A stretch of 56,228 nt of DNA from positions 1 through 56,228 of the forward strand of contig SLDX01000036.1 of the NCBI GenBank assembly GCA_007125075.1, given 5' to 3'. The number at the start of each line of letters is the position of its first letter. Position 1 is the first letter of the stretch. This DNA is from Desulfonatronospira sp. (GTDB lineage: Bacteria; Desulfobacterota; Desulfovibrionia; Desulfovibrionales; Desulfonatronovibrionaceae). Below the pieces are notes generated by a model. That model saw nothing but the letters and a program-made list of their open reading frames with translations, did no database searches and was not told where the DNA came from. A program made the translations under genes and the position numbers. Positions 10,250 to 18,532 of the stretch are shown here, in pieces.

Positions 10250-10861
10250 TTACTTCTCCAGATTTTCAGCGACAAAGTCCCAGTTGACAAGCTTGTCCAG
10301 GACAGCCTGGACATAGTCCGGCCTACGATTTTGATAATCAAGATAATAGGCATGTTCCCAGACATCTATGGTCAGCAGGGGCTTGTTGTTCCTGGTCAGG
10401 GGCATCTCTGCGTTGGGGGTTTTGGTTACCTTGAGCCTATCACCATCCAGCTCCAGCCATGCCCATCCGCTTCCGAACTGAGTTGTGGCTGCAGAGAAAA
10501 GCTCCTTTTTGCACGCATCAAAGGAGCCGAAAGCGGTTTCAATTTTTTGCATCAATGCCGGGGACGGCTCTTTTCCCCCAGCCGGATTAAGACATTGCCA
10601 GTAAAAAGTATGATTCCATACTTGTGCGGAATTATTGAAAACTCCGACTTTGTCCGGCTGTCTGAAAGAATCGATTATTACTTCTCCCAGAGATTTCTGA
10701 GCCAGAGGTGTTCCCTTGATAAGCTTGTTCAGATTGTCTACATAAGTCTGATGATGTTTGCCGTAATGAAATTCAAGCGTTCTGGCCGAAATTACCGGTT
10801 CTAATGCATTCCGGGCATAGGGCAGATCCGGAAGAACATGTACTGCATCGCCTTGACTCAT
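10250..10861 (-). CDS. sodB: Superoxide dismutase, Fe/Mn family
   Basis: Converts superoxide to oxygen and hydrogen peroxide using one iron or manganese ion. The 203-residue sequence has all four metal ligands in context: His in EFHYGKHHQTYVDNL, His in VWNHTFYW, and Asp and His in TIDVWEHAYYLDY. The family segment FGSGWAWL is also present. The residues around the active site look more like the iron enzyme, but metal choice cannot be settled by eye. There is a strong AGGAGG ribosome site. It is a single gene. In an anaerobe it protects iron-sulfur and radical enzymes during oxygen exposure. No leader peptide is seen, so it is cytoplasmic. Confidence 0.95.
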   Translation of the reverse strand: MSQGDAVHVLPDLPYARNALEPVISARTLEFHYGKHHQTYVDNLNKLIKGTPLAQKSLGEVIIDSFRQPDKVGVFNNSAQVWNHTFYWQCLNPAGGKEPSPALMQKIETAFGSFDACKKELFSAATTQFGSGWAWLELDGDRLKVTKTPNAEMPLTRNNKPLLTIDVWEHAYYLDYQNRRPDYVQAVLDKLVNWDFVAENLEK

Positions 10862-10999
10862 TGCTGCATCCTCCTGAATGGTTTTTTTAAGAATTAGAAA
10901 ATTTAAAACATTTTTGCGGAAAGAATGATGCCTTCTCTTTCATGAAACAAACATTTAAAATGTATAGGCATTGAAATATTTTTGGCAAGCAAGTATCCA

Positions 11000-11368
11000 T
11001 TATTCCAGCTGGTGCCAGCCTTTATGCTCCCCTCCAACCTGCAGGGCGACATACAGTATAGCTACTCCTGCAAGACTGCCCAGAGCCTGAACTCCCACTC
11101 CAAGCTGCAGATAAAGCAACACAGCGATCACGCTTGAAAGCAGATATCCCCAGAAGGCCCATTTTTTCCACATGAAAAGAGCTACCCCGAATATAATGTT
11201 CAGCACCGCGATCACACTCAATCCGGCAAACACCCATTCCGGAGCTCCAGGAAATTCCTCAATCATTATTTCCCTCAAATAAACCTGCCTGAATGCTTCG
11301 AAGCTGTTTGCCGCGATAACCACGATCAGCCAGAGGGTAAGGAAAATGTGGCGTTTTCTTTCCTGCAT
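11000..11368 (-). CDS. Small four-helix membrane protein, unknown
   Basis: A 122-residue, mostly hydrophobic protein with four likely membrane helices at about 8-24, 44-66, 71-90 and 94-110. A charged N-terminus (MQERKRH) and a hydrophilic C-terminus end it. The ATG has AAGGAG nearby (AAAAAGGAGTATCAAATG). I recognise no family or catalytic motif. It stands alone between sodB and a divergent small-protein/PPC gene pair. Confidence 0.65.
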   Translation of the reverse strand: MQERKRHIFLTLWLIVVIAANSFEAFRQVYLREIMIEEFPGAPEWVFAGLSVIAVLNIIFGVALFMWKKWAFWGYLLSSVIAVLLYLQLGVGVQALGSLAGVAILYVALQVGGEHKGWHQLE

Positions 11369-11467
11369 TTGATACTCCTTTTTAGATTTTCATCATTTGC
11401 CTGATTGTTCAGGATTCCTGACACGGAAATCTGCTCAGGCATCATCCGTTAGAGAGCTGGAGAATTA

Positions 11468-11617
11468 ATGAATTTAACTTCAAAGGCATTGAAAAAGCAA
11501 GCTTACACCAAGGGTTTAACCTGGGCCTGGGACATGAATAATTTTTGGGCACTTCAGGATCATGAAGTTGCCGCAATCCGTTCTGGACTGTCAGCGCAGG
11601 AAAGAGTAACAACTTAG
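11468..11617 (+). CDS. Possible 49-residue small protein upstream of the PPC gene
   Basis: An ATG at 11468 with GGAG five bases upstream opens a 49-codon frame ending in TAG at 11617. The product begins MNLTSKALKKQAYTKG, then has a Trp-rich centre (LTWAWDMNNFWALQ) and ends SAQERVTT. The Shine-Dalgarno spacing and the sensible composition suggest a real gene. Only 31 bases separate it from the PPC-domain gene, so the two are probably cotranscribed. No family is recognised, and no signal peptide or membrane segment is present. A spurious frame of this length cannot be excluded. Confidence 0.5.
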   Translation: MNLTSKALKKQAYTKGLTWAWDMNNFWALQDHEVAAIRSGLSAQERVTT

Positions 11618-11648
11618 TTCTTCATAAAAAATTGCGGAGGTAAAGAGC

Positions 11649-12095
11649 ATGCAGTTTGTAGAAGCCGGAACCGGGCGTATTTTCATTCTCAGGCTGGAGC
11701 AGGGAGAGATTATCCATACTGTTATTGAAGATTTTGCTTCCAGACATAAAATAGAAAGAGCAGTACTAACAGCTATTGGAGGTGTGGACAGAGAAAGCAG
11801 GCTGGTGACCGGCCCGGAAGACGGACTGGCCAGACCGGTCAAACCCATGCTGCACAGCCTTGATGACGTACATGAAGTAGTTGGTGCCGGAACCATATTT
11901 CCTGATGAGAAGGGTGATCCGGTTCTGCATATGCACATGGCCTGCGGAAGAAAAAACACTACTGTTACAGGCTGTATCCGTCCTGGAGTTGCGGTCTGGC
12001 AGATCCTGGAAGTTTATCTGCAGGAACTTACCGGCGCAGGCGGGGTACGCAGGCTTGATCAGGAACTGGGATTGGGAGTACTTGAATGTTCCTGA
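11649..12095 (+). CDS. PPC/DUF296 domain protein
   Basis: A 148-residue PPC (plant and prokaryote conserved) domain protein. Recognisable features are the N-terminal IFILRLEQGEIIHTVIEDFA strand-helix, IERAVLTAIGGVDRES, the conserved HMHMACGR strand, and TVTGCIRPGVAVWQILEVYL. The domain forms trimers. In plants it joins AT-hook DNA-binding motifs; in bacteria it stands alone, with unknown role. A GGAGG lies just before the ATG. The histidines in LHMHMA resemble metal ligands seen in bacterial structures of the family, which is from memory. Tail-to-tail with the Sel1 gene, 17 bp apart. Confidence 0.88.
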   Translation: MQFVEAGTGRIFILRLEQGEIIHTVIEDFASRHKIERAVLTAIGGVDRESRLVTGPEDGLARPVKPMLHSLDDVHEVVGAGTIFPDEKGDPVLHMHMACGRKNTTVTGCIRPGVAVWQILEVYLQELTGAGGVRRLDQELGLGVLECS

Positions 12096-12112
12096 TTCCA
12101 AAATCCGTTAGA

Positions 12113-12727
12113 TCATTTCATGCTTTCAGGGTTTTTTGATGTTCTGAACTCGTTGATCATTTTCTCAGCTGCCTGAAGCTCTTCCGGGTTGAGTCCGGCT
12201 TCAAGTCTGTCCCTGCTTTTTCCGGCCTGCTCAAAGCCTTGTGCAGCGGACAGAGAAAACCATTTGTATGCCTTTAAATGGTCAATTTTTACGCTGCGGC
12301 CATGCAGGTAAAAAAGCCCCAGCGCGTTTTGAGCCAGAAAATTATTCTGTTTTGCCGCACGGGTGAACCAGTAAAAGGCAAGATCATAATCTCTTGGAAC
12401 TCCCAGACCCTGAGAATAGTGCAGACCCAGATTTGTCTCAGCATACGCATTGCCCTGCTCTGCTGAAAGTTCAAACAGCTCCATCGCCCTGGAATAATTC
12501 CTGCGAACACCCAGACCGCTTGCATAAAGTTCTCCCAGATTATTCCCGGCTTCTGGACAACCCTTTTCTGCAAGCGGCAGATACAGTGTCACTGCTTTAT
12601 CCCAGTTTCCCTGCTTGTAGGCCTCATGCGCCTCTTCCAGTTCTGCAGAAAATGAATCTGAAAGACCAAGAAAAAATTGAGAAAAAACGAAAACGCTGAT
12701 CAAGACAGTCATCTTCAATTTATACAT
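12113..12727 (-). CDS. Exported Sel1-repeat (TPR-like) protein
   Basis: A 204-residue protein with an N-terminal signal peptide (LKMTVLISVFVFSQFFLGLSDSFSA) and four to five Sel1 repeats. Each repeat has the pattern A.NLG.LY..G.GV..D...A..WF..AA.QG, for example AGNNLGELYASGLGV and AETNLGLHYSQGLGV. Such repeats form superhelical protein-binding surfaces; a periplasmic scaffold or adaptor role is inferred. The start at 12727 is preferred over 12745 because AGGAG lies eight bases before it. It overlaps the end of the transporter gene by eight bases, which indicates translational coupling. Confidence 0.85.
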   Translation of the reverse strand: MYKLKMTVLISVFVFSQFFLGLSDSFSAELEEAHEAYKQGNWDKAVTLYLPLAEKGCPEAGNNLGELYASGLGVRRNYSRAMELFELSAEQGNAYAETNLGLHYSQGLGVPRDYDLAFYWFTRAAKQNNFLAQNALGLFYLHGRSVKIDHLKAYKWFSLSAAQGFEQAGKSRDRLEAGLNPEELQAAEKMINEFRTSKNPESMK

Positions 12728-13739
12728 TGATTCTGCTCCTTGCATTATTGATTCTGCTGACCATTACCCCTCCCACCAGCAACTGCATAAGATGATAAAA
12801 CATGATCGGCAGCAGGATCACTCCCAGACCGGAATGATATTCGAAAATCAGATTGGCCATAGGCACTCCCGCGGCCATTGTCTTTTGAGGAGCACAAAAT
12901 AAAGCGGCCATGGCATTGTAATGATCAAAACCTGCCGCCCTGATCCCCAGAACAACCAGTCCCAGAACAAAAGCCAGAAATATACCTGATCCAACAGCAG
13001 CCAGAACAGCCACCTCTGCTCCTTCGTGATTCCAGACTCCATCCTGCCAGGAATTGCTGAAGGCTGCATAGACGAGGAAGAGAATGATCAAACTGCTGGC
13101 TGTGGAAAAGAATTTTTTATTGGCATCCACCCAGTGAGTGCAAAGCGGCCTGACGATCTGACCGGCCAGCAAAGGAGCCAGCAGAAGCATGGAAATATCA
13201 AACATCAAGCTTCCCAGAGCAAGGTTTATCCCGCCCGCCTGGAGCCAAAGGCTCACCCAAAGCGGGGTGATGAGTATCCCTGCTATGTTGGCCAGGCTGG
13301 AATTGAAGACTGCTCCGGCCACGTTGCCTTTGGTCAGAAAGGTATAGGCAACTGAAGTGGCGATGGTTGTGGGCAATACAGCCAGAAAAAAAAAGCCTGT
13401 CTGCAGGTCCTCGGATAAAAATGCTGACCCGGCCAGAAGAAGAAGCAGTGAACAAAGAGGAATGATCAGGAAAATAAATGCCTGGACAAAAAGATGCAGC
13501 CTCCACTGCAGGGCTCCGGACTTCAGTGCGGCAGGGGACAAAGTAAGTCCCTGAAAAAAGAAAATCAGGATTACACCCAGCCTGGTGGTGATTTCGCTGC
13601 GCAGCAATCCTCCTCTTGCCCCGGGTTCAGTAAAGAGCCAGGCCAAAAGAATAGCAACCAGAAGACCGGCCAGAAACCAGTTGTTTCGCAACCACTCAAC
13701 CAATGAAGAATTCATAGTATCAATACTGATCCGGCTCAT
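12720..13739 (-). CDS. Bile-acid:sodium symporter-like (SBF_like) transporter
   Basis: A 339-residue integral membrane protein with nine to ten hydrophobic helices. It resembles the SBF_like/YfeH branch of the BASS superfamily: ITTRLGVILIFFFQGLTLSPAALKSG near the start, FFLAVLPTTIATSVAYTFLTKGN in the middle, where the two broken helices cross, and ALFCAPQKTMAAGVPMANLIF near the end. Substrate unknown. The ATG at 13739 overlaps the nfeD-like gene by 20 bp; an in-frame ATG at 13715 is an alternative, and neither has a strong ribosome site. It lies in a tight nfeD-like/BASS/Sel1 operon. Confidence 0.85.
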   Translation of the reverse strand: MSRISIDTMNSSLVEWLRNNWFLAGLLVAILLAWLFTEPGARGGLLRSEITTRLGVILIFFFQGLTLSPAALKSGALQWRLHLFVQAFIFLIIPLCSLLLLLAGSAFLSEDLQTGFFFLAVLPTTIATSVAYTFLTKGNVAGAVFNSSLANIAGILITPLWVSLWLQAGGINLALGSLMFDISMLLLAPLLAGQIVRPLCTHWVDANKKFFSTASSLIILFLVYAAFSNSWQDGVWNHEGAEVAVLAAVGSGIFLAFVLGLVVLGIRAAGFDHYNAMAALFCAPQKTMAAGVPMANLIFEYHSGLGVILLPIMFYHLMQLLVGGVMVSRINNARSRINV

Positions 13740-14112
13740 CCCTTACAGGCCGGACCTGCAATGTGAGCCCGTTATGATCGGTAACTACCACTCTGGTTCC
13801 GGAAGGTATGGGTACGTCCCCAACACTTCGTGCCTTCCAGATTTCTCCGCGGATATATATCTGCCCCACAGGATCAAGCGGCAGGCGGACCAGGGCTTCA
13901 GCACCATGCAGCTTGCTGGCCATATCCGTGGGTCCCGGCTGAAGTGCAGATTTATAAAAAGGATAAAGAAGGACATCCTTGAATATTAAAATCAGGATCA
14001 CCAGAAAAAAGGTAAATGCGCTTATCCATTCATTGCTCCAGGCAATCCAGAGCAGAGCAAGAACCAGCAAAAACCCCGGCACCTGAAGAAGTACATAACG
14101 TAAAACACACAT
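13720..14112 (-). CDS. Short NfeD-like membrane protein with OB fold
   Basis: A 130-residue protein with two N-terminal membrane helices (about 5-25 and 30-50) and a C-terminal OB-fold domain typical of NfeD: GAEALVRLPLDPVGQIYIRGEIWKA followed by IPSGTRVVVTDHNGLTLQVRPV. Short NfeD proteins partner with stomatin/SPFH-type membrane proteins, and longer ones carry a protease; this one has neither a protease part nor a visible SPFH neighbour. First gene of the nfeD-like/BASS/Sel1 run. The start is uncertain because only a weak AGG precedes it. Confidence 0.82.
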   Translation of the reverse strand: MCVLRYVLLQVPGFLLVLALLWIAWSNEWISAFTFFLVILILIFKDVLLYPFYKSALQPGPTDMASKLHGAEALVRLPLDPVGQIYIRGEIWKARSVGDVPIPSGTRVVVTDHNGLTLQVRPVRDEPDQY

Positions 14113-14351
14113 GCCTAAATTTTAAAAACAAAAAATTGAAAATACCAAATTAAATCACAATAACATTAAATAAGAGCAGTTATTTTCCAAGCATAACGGG
14201 CTTTTATCAAAAACTGAAACATGGCTGCTCAAATGAAATAGATTTCACCAAAAACCTGACTTGTCAACACTGATCATGATTGTTAGGAATTTATATAACA
14301 AATACTTTATAATTACTAAAAATACTGAAAACAAATTTGCGGTTTGACATA

Positions 14352-14370
14352 ATGTGTAGATTTGACACAT
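14352..14370 (+). promoter_or_regulatory. Palindrome TGTGT-N7-ACACA before the kinase gene (putative operator)
   Basis: The site TGTGTAGATTTGACACA at 14353-14369, extended by A and T, is an imperfect dyad. In reverse orientation it matches the site at 17335-17351 at 15 of 17 bases, including both arms. It lies about 30 bp before the kinase start and overlaps two TTGACA sequences. Autoregulation by the encoded NtrC-type regulator is inferred. Confidence 0.6.
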
Positions 14371-14400
14371 GTGCAAGATTAAAATCTGCAAGGCAAAAAT

Positions 14401-15924
14401 ATGAAGAAAAAAATTTTTTCATTTTCCAGACTTTTCAGCCTGCGTTTAACCCTGGTCATTTACGTAATAACTCCATTGGTCCTGACCTTGACTTTAACAG
14501 GCTATCTGATCTTGAATGCTCTGGAAAGACAAGTGGAAAGCCAGATGCAGAATGATCTGGAACTGGTGGCCCGCTCCATTCAATTGCCCTTGAGCCACGC
14601 ACTGGAGCGGGACCGTGAAGGCAGCATGCTTCAGGCCCTGGAATCGGCTTTTGCCATCGGTCGCGTATACAGCGCCAATGTTTACGACCGTGACGGCAAT
14701 GAAATTGCATCCGCAGGAAGAACAGATCCTGAGCCTGAAAAAGAAAAACTGACCGAACTTGCAGCCGAAGGTGAGAAACTAGGAGAATACGGCCACGTAG
14801 CCGGCAGGGATGTGTACTCGTACTTTGTGCCCTTGACCGATTCAGGAGGCAGAATCAGTGGTCTTCTTCAACTTACAAGACCTGAAAGTGATTTCAAGAA
14901 AGACATACGTGCTATAAGAACCAAGGGTGTCCTTGGACTGTCCCTGGGTCTTTTTGTGATGAGCGGACTGGTTCTTTATGGTCACCACCGGGCACTGGGC
15001 AAGCATTTTACAAGACTGAGCAGCAGCATTTCCAGGGTAGCCCGCGGAGAAAGAAGACATCGATTCCTGGCCATCGGGCCTAAAGAAATCTCAGCCATCG
15101 GCCAGCGCTTCAACCATATGCTGGACAGTATTGAATCTGCAGAATCAGAGATTAGAAGACGAAGAAAAGTGCAGGAGGATTTACAGACCAGACTAAGACA
15201 GGCTGAAAAACTTGCTGCCATAGGCCAGCTGGCAGCTGGAGTCGCTCATGAACTGGGGACCCCCTTGAGCATTGTCAGCGGCAAGGCCCAGAGAACGCTA
15301 AGAAACAAGCAGCTGCCCGAAGACGCCACCAGGACCCTGCGGGAGATTCGACAGGAAGTAGCACGCATGGAACATATTATCCGCCAGCTTCTGGATTTCA
15401 GCAGAAGCAGCCGGCTGCAGAAAAGAGAAGTATCCCTGCAGCAGCTGGCAAGCTCAGCAATAGCCGCTGCTGCTGAAGAAGCGCAAAAAACCGGTTGTGA
15501 ATTAAGACTTGCGGGAACCAATCATAAAATTTGCATTCAGGTCGATCCTACAAGAATAGAGCAGGCCTTGATAAATCTGCTTAAAAATGCCCTGCAGTCA
15601 TCCCCTGGGGGCCGGGTGCTTCTTGACTGGGGCGGCGAAGGGGACTGGGCCTGGTTTCAAGTGGAAGACGACGGTCCAGGCATCGCTGATGAAATGAAAT
15701 CCAAACTTTTTGAACCATTTTTTACCACCAAGAAGGTGGGCATGGGCACAGGCCTGGGCCTTGCCGTGGTTCACGGAATTGTTGAAGATCACAATGGAAG
15801 CATTGAACTCAAAAAAAGCAGGCTCGGTGGAGCATGCTTCAGGATCCTGCTGCCGAATGCTGAAAAATCGAAAGCTGAATCTGACGATAAAAAGGCCAGA
15901 GGTCTAAGAAAAAATGTATCCTGA
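14401..15924 (+). CDS. Sensor histidine kinase (partner of NtrC-type regulator)
   Basis: A 507-residue membrane sensor kinase. Membrane helices lie at about 16-38 and 176-195, enclosing a periplasmic sensor region of roughly 135 residues (39-175) that looks like a PAS/Cache-type fold ([13 protein letters not shown]). A HAMP linker (about 196-248) leads to a coiled coil, then the phosphoacceptor His283 in [12 protein letters not shown]. The ATPase core has NLLKNALQS (N box), DDGPGI (G1) and [12 protein letters not shown] (G2). AAGG lies eight bases before the ATG. It overlaps the regulator gene by 11 bp. The signal sensed is unknown; neighbouring envelope genes suggest an envelope or osmotic cue. 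Confidence 0.94.
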   Translation: MKKKIFSFSRLFSLRLTLVIYVITPLVLTLTLTGYLILNALERQVESQMQNDLELVARSIQLPLSHALERDREGSMLQALESAFAIGRVYSANVYDRDGNEIASAGRTDPEPEKEKLTELAAEGEKLGEYGHVAGRDVYSYFVPLTDSGGRISGLLQLTRPESDFKKDIRAIRTKGVLGLSLGLFVMSGLVLYGHHRALGKHFTRLSSSISRVARGERRHRFLAIGPKEISAIGQRFNHMLDSIESAESEIRRRRKVQEDLQTRLRQAEKLAAIGQLAAGVAHELGTPLSIVSGKAQRTLRNKQLPEDATRTLREIRQEVARMEHIIRQLLDFSRSSRLQKREVSLQQLASSAIAAAAEEAQKTGCELRLAGTNHKICIQVDPTRIEQALINLLKNALQSSPGGRVLLDWGGEGDWAWFQVEDDGPGIADEMKSKLFEPFFTTKKVGMGTGLGLAVVHGIVEDHNGSIELKKSRLGGACFRILLPNAEKSKAESDDKKARGLRKNVS

Positions 15925-17308
15925 TCAAAACAAAAACAATAAAATTCTTGTGGTCGAAGACGATAAAGGTTTGGGTCAACTACTGCTCGAAGAACTTCAG
16001 GATCACGGGTTTGATTCCTTCTGGGCAGCCAGTGCTGAAGAAGGTTTGAGCATCATGGACTCCTGGATTCCGGACCTTGTAGTAACTGATCTGCGTTTGC
16101 CGGGAATGAATGGACTGGAATTTCTTCAAACTGTCCTGGATAACCATGCCCATGCACAGCCCGATTTCTTGATGATCACCGCGTTCGGAACAATCTCCAG
16201 TGCTGTGGAAGCTCTCAAGGCCGGTGCAGAAGACTTTCTGACCAAGCCCATTGATCTGGATCATTTCATCCTTACCGTTAAAAAAACCTTGCGCAACCGG
16301 GCTTTGCGCATTGAAGTAAACGAAATAAAAGATCTACTAAAATCTGATTGTTTTCACGAAATGTACGGCAACAGTTCCAGTATGCGCATTTTATTCGATC
16401 AAATCAAAAGGGTGTCCCAAGCTGAAGGTCCGGTGCTCATTTTAGGAGAATCAGGCACAGGCAAGGAACTTGTAGCCCGGGCGGTTCACCTGGAAAGCAA
16501 ACAGAATAATCATCCGTTCATTGCAGTAAATTGTGCGGGAATACCAGAACATCTGGCGGAAAGCGAATTTTTTGGACACAAGGAAGGAGCTTTTACTGGC
16601 GCAAGCAAATCAAGACATGGACTTTTTGCCCAGGCAGACGGCGGGACCCTGTTTCTGGATGAAATATCGGAAATGCCTTTATTCATGCAGGCCAAACTTC
16701 TTCGGCTGCTGCAGGACGGCCAGGTCAGACCGGTTGGAAGCAACCAGGAAAAACAGGTGGATGTACGTATTCTGGCCGCAACTCATAGTGAACTCGAAGA
16801 AGAGGTCCGCCAGGGACATTTCCGGGAAGACCTCTTCTATCGTCTTGACACTTTTACCCTAAGAGTTCCTCCTTTAAGAGACCGCGAAAATGACCTTGAA
16901 ATTCTTGCTGAACGCATGCTTCGCAGCTTCTGTGTGCAGACCGGCAAGAAGATCTCCGGCTTCTCAGAATCATCTCTTCGCATTTTAGACGGGTATCACT
17001 TTCCAGGCAATGTACGCGAGCTTCAAAATGCTGTGGAGAGGGCAGTAACTTTTTGCGATGGCAAAAAAATACTGCCCAGGCACCTTCCTGCCAGGATCAG
17101 GGAAAATCAGTCTCGAAACCAGGAACGCAGCCTATCCGGTTCACCTTTAAACATCTTGTATGATCAGAGCCTGCCTCCTCTGGCAGAAATCGAACAAAGA
17201 TATATCCGGCATGTATTGGACAGGGTCGGAGGCAACAAACGAAGAGCAGCCTCCATACTGGGCATCGGCCGTCGTACTCTTTACCGCAGACTGGGTGAGG
17301 AATCTTGA
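15914..17308 (+). CDS. NtrC-family sigma-54 response regulator
   Basis: A 464-residue activator with a receiver domain (phosphoacceptor Asp59 in VVTDLRLPGMNG, Lys111), an AAA+ sigma-54 activation domain (Walker A GESGTGKE at 178-185, GAFTGA loop at 225-230, Walker [13 protein letters not shown]) and a Fis-type helix-turn-helix at the end (KRRAASILGIGRRTLYRRL). All motifs needed to activate sigma-54 RNA polymerase are intact. The gene overlaps the kinase gene by 11 bp, so they are a pair. A sigma-54 promoter lies 132 bp past its stop and a second one in the window is at 54669; these are likely targets. Confidence 0.96.
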   Translation: MYPDQNKNNKILVVEDDKGLGQLLLEELQDHGFDSFWAASAEEGLSIMDSWIPDLVVTDLRLPGMNGLEFLQTVLDNHAHAQPDFLMITAFGTISSAVEALKAGAEDFLTKPIDLDHFILTVKKTLRNRALRIEVNEIKDLLKSDCFHEMYGNSSSMRILFDQIKRVSQAEGPVLILGESGTGKELVARAVHLESKQNNHPFIAVNCAGIPEHLAESEFFGHKEGAFTGASKSRHGLFAQADGGTLFLDEISEMPLFMQAKLLRLLQDGQVRPVGSNQEKQVDVRILAATHSELEEEVRQGHFREDLFYRLDTFTLRVPPLRDRENDLEILAERMLRSFCVQTGKKISGFSESSLRILDGYHFPGNVRELQNAVERAVTFCDGKKILPRHLPARIRENQSRNQERSLSGSPLNILYDQSLPPLAEIEQRYIRHVLDRVGGNKRRAASILGIGRRTLYRRLGEES

Positions 17309-17334
17309 GGTTGAACAGCCTGCCAAGCCAGTCA

Positions 17335-17351
17335 TGTGTCAAAAATACACA
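17335..17351 (+). promoter_or_regulatory. Palindrome TGTGT-N7-ACACA, putative enhancer site
   Basis: TGTGTCAAAAATACACA ends 88 bp before the -24 element at 17440, about 115 bp before the expected start of transcription. That is a normal place for an NtrC-type activator to bind. Its reverse complement shares TGTGTA, TTTG and ACACATG with the site in front of the kinase gene. Confidence 0.6.
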
Positions 17352-17439
17352 CATTGATCCTTTTCCAAATCTTTTCAGCTTCACTTTTTTTAATCCGTAA
17401 ACACCAGCACTTGGACGTTTTCTTAAGAAATAATCTTTC

Positions 17440-17455
17440 TGGCACGCCTGTTGCT
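17440..17455 (+). promoter_or_regulatory. Sigma-54 promoter (-24/-12) of the DUF4168 gene
   Basis: TGGCAC, five bases, TTGCT: an excellent match to the sigma-54 consensus with correct spacing. Transcription should start near 17467, giving a leader of about 27 bases before the ATG at 17494, which has its own AGGAGG. It lies between the NtrC-type regulator and its probable target. Confidence 0.88.
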
Positions 17456-17493
17456 CAATAATAATTTTAGGTAACTTTTAACAGGAGGTTTTA

Positions 17494-17919
17494 ATGTTGA
17501 AGAAATTTTGTTTGAGTTTTGCAGTTTTAACAGCAGTCTTTGTGATTATTTTGGGAATGGGCCTTAAGGCTGGAGCGCAGCAGGAATATCAGCCTAATGG
17601 ACAACATCAGGAATATCAGCAGGAAATGATGCAGCAGCAGGCTCCTGAAATTGAACTCAGTGAACAGGAACTGGACAAGGTTGCCGAAGCATACAAAGCG
17701 GTCACTGATGTTCGTGAGCAGTTCCAGGAGGAGCTGGGCCAGGTCACTGATCCGGAAAGAGCCCAGGAACTTCAGGAACAGGCCGGACAGGAAATGGTCG
17801 AGGCGGTTGAAGAACAGGGACTGGAGGTTCAAACTTACAACCAGGTCATGGAAGCCGCCCAGGTGGATGAGGAACTAAGAAACAGGCTTTTGGACAGGCT
17901 CGAAGGGATGTACCAATAA
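17494..17919 (+). CDS. Exported DUF4168 protein
   Basis: A 141-residue protein with a signal peptide (about 1-28, cleaved after KAGAQ). A Gln-rich linker (EYQPNGQHQEYQQEMMQQQ) follows, then a DUF4168 domain: LSEQELDKVAEAYKAVTDVREQFQEEL, ELQEQAGQEMVEAVEEQGLEVQTYNQVM and VDEELRNRLLDRLE. The family is helical, secreted and of unknown function; periplasmic location is inferred. A strong AGGAGG ribosome site and the sigma-54 promoter at 17440 precede it. The lipoprotein gene follows after 21 bases, so both are one transcription unit under the NtrC-type system next door. Confidence 0.88.
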   Translation: MLKKFCLSFAVLTAVFVIILGMGLKAGAQQEYQPNGQHQEYQQEMMQQQAPEIELSEQELDKVAEAYKAVTDVREQFQEELGQVTDPERAQELQEQAGQEMVEAVEEQGLEVQTYNQVMEAAQVDEELRNRLLDRLEGMYQ

Positions 17920-17940
17920 GACATGGGAGGATAATGACAA

Positions 17941-18159
17941 ATGTGGTTGAAAGGTTTAATTTTCTCACTGGCCGCTGTTCTTTTGCTTGGTTTTTCATTG
18001 GGATGTGAACCGGAACAAGACCCTTTTGAAGATCCCGGAGGGCCTGAAGGCTTTGAAGAACCGGGACAGCCTTCTCCGGATCCCTATGGTCCGCCTGAAG
18101 AATATGCACCCCCGGAAGAAGATCCTTATGAACAGCCCGGAGAAGAACCAGGCTTTTAG
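17941..18159 (+). CDS. Proline/glutamate-rich small lipoprotein
   Basis: A 72-residue precursor: a 21-residue signal ends in the lipobox-like GFSLGC, so the mature lipoprotein would start at Cys22. The rest is disordered and rich in Pro, Glu, Asp and Gly (PEEYAPPEEDPYEQPGEEP). It is a clear paralogue of the gene at 55148 (same MWLKG start, same LGFSLGCE junction). GGAGG precedes the ATG. It shares the sigma-54 transcript of the DUF4168 gene and is followed by a terminator. Function unknown; an acidic, extended envelope lipoprotein is what the sequence shows. Confidence 0.82.
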   Translation: MWLKGLIFSLAAVLLLGFSLGCEPEQDPFEDPGGPEGFEEPGQPSPDPYGPPEEYAPPEEDPYEQPGEEPGF

Positions 18160-18187
18160 TGTAGGACATAATTCCGGCTGAAACCTG

Positions 18188-18225
18188 AAGGCCCTCGAGT
18201 TTTTAATAACTTGAGGGCCTTTTGC
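18188..18225 (+). terminator. Intrinsic terminator of the DUF4168-lipoprotein operon
   Basis: Arms AAGGCCCTCGAGT (18188-18200) and ACTTGAGGGCCTT (18209-18221) pair with one G-T wobble and are followed by TTTTGC, then further Ts. Confidence 0.88.
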
Positions 18226-18532
18226 TTTTTCGGCTGATAAAATACAAAATATGAGCAATGCTATCTTTGAAGTCTCTCACTTTATTTCTTAAAGAACTGT
18301 GGCTGCTCGACGTTTGCTATGGAAACTACGTTGTAATCAAGTCACAGTCCGGCACCTGCTTTTATGTACCTGCCGCCACATGGACGTGGACTTCTGAGCC
18401 TGAAAAAATTAACCCATCTGAACCATACTTGACAAACTGCTGAAATTAGTGATCGTAAACCGCTAAAAATTAAAGCAGTACAATTTTTGTAGACCTGGCT
18501 CATTTAAACAATTATTTTTTAAATTATCAAGA
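18226..18532. other. Gene-free spacer before the 1047-residue protein
   Basis: Only short unsupported frames are present, none with a ribosome site. A TTGACA at about 18429 could be a -35 element for the next gene, but no good -10 sequence follows at the right distance. Confidence 0.4.

Noticed and set aside
18258-18443. 61-codon frame after the lipoprotein terminator
   Set aside because: No ribosome site, and the sequence lacks any domain or signal.
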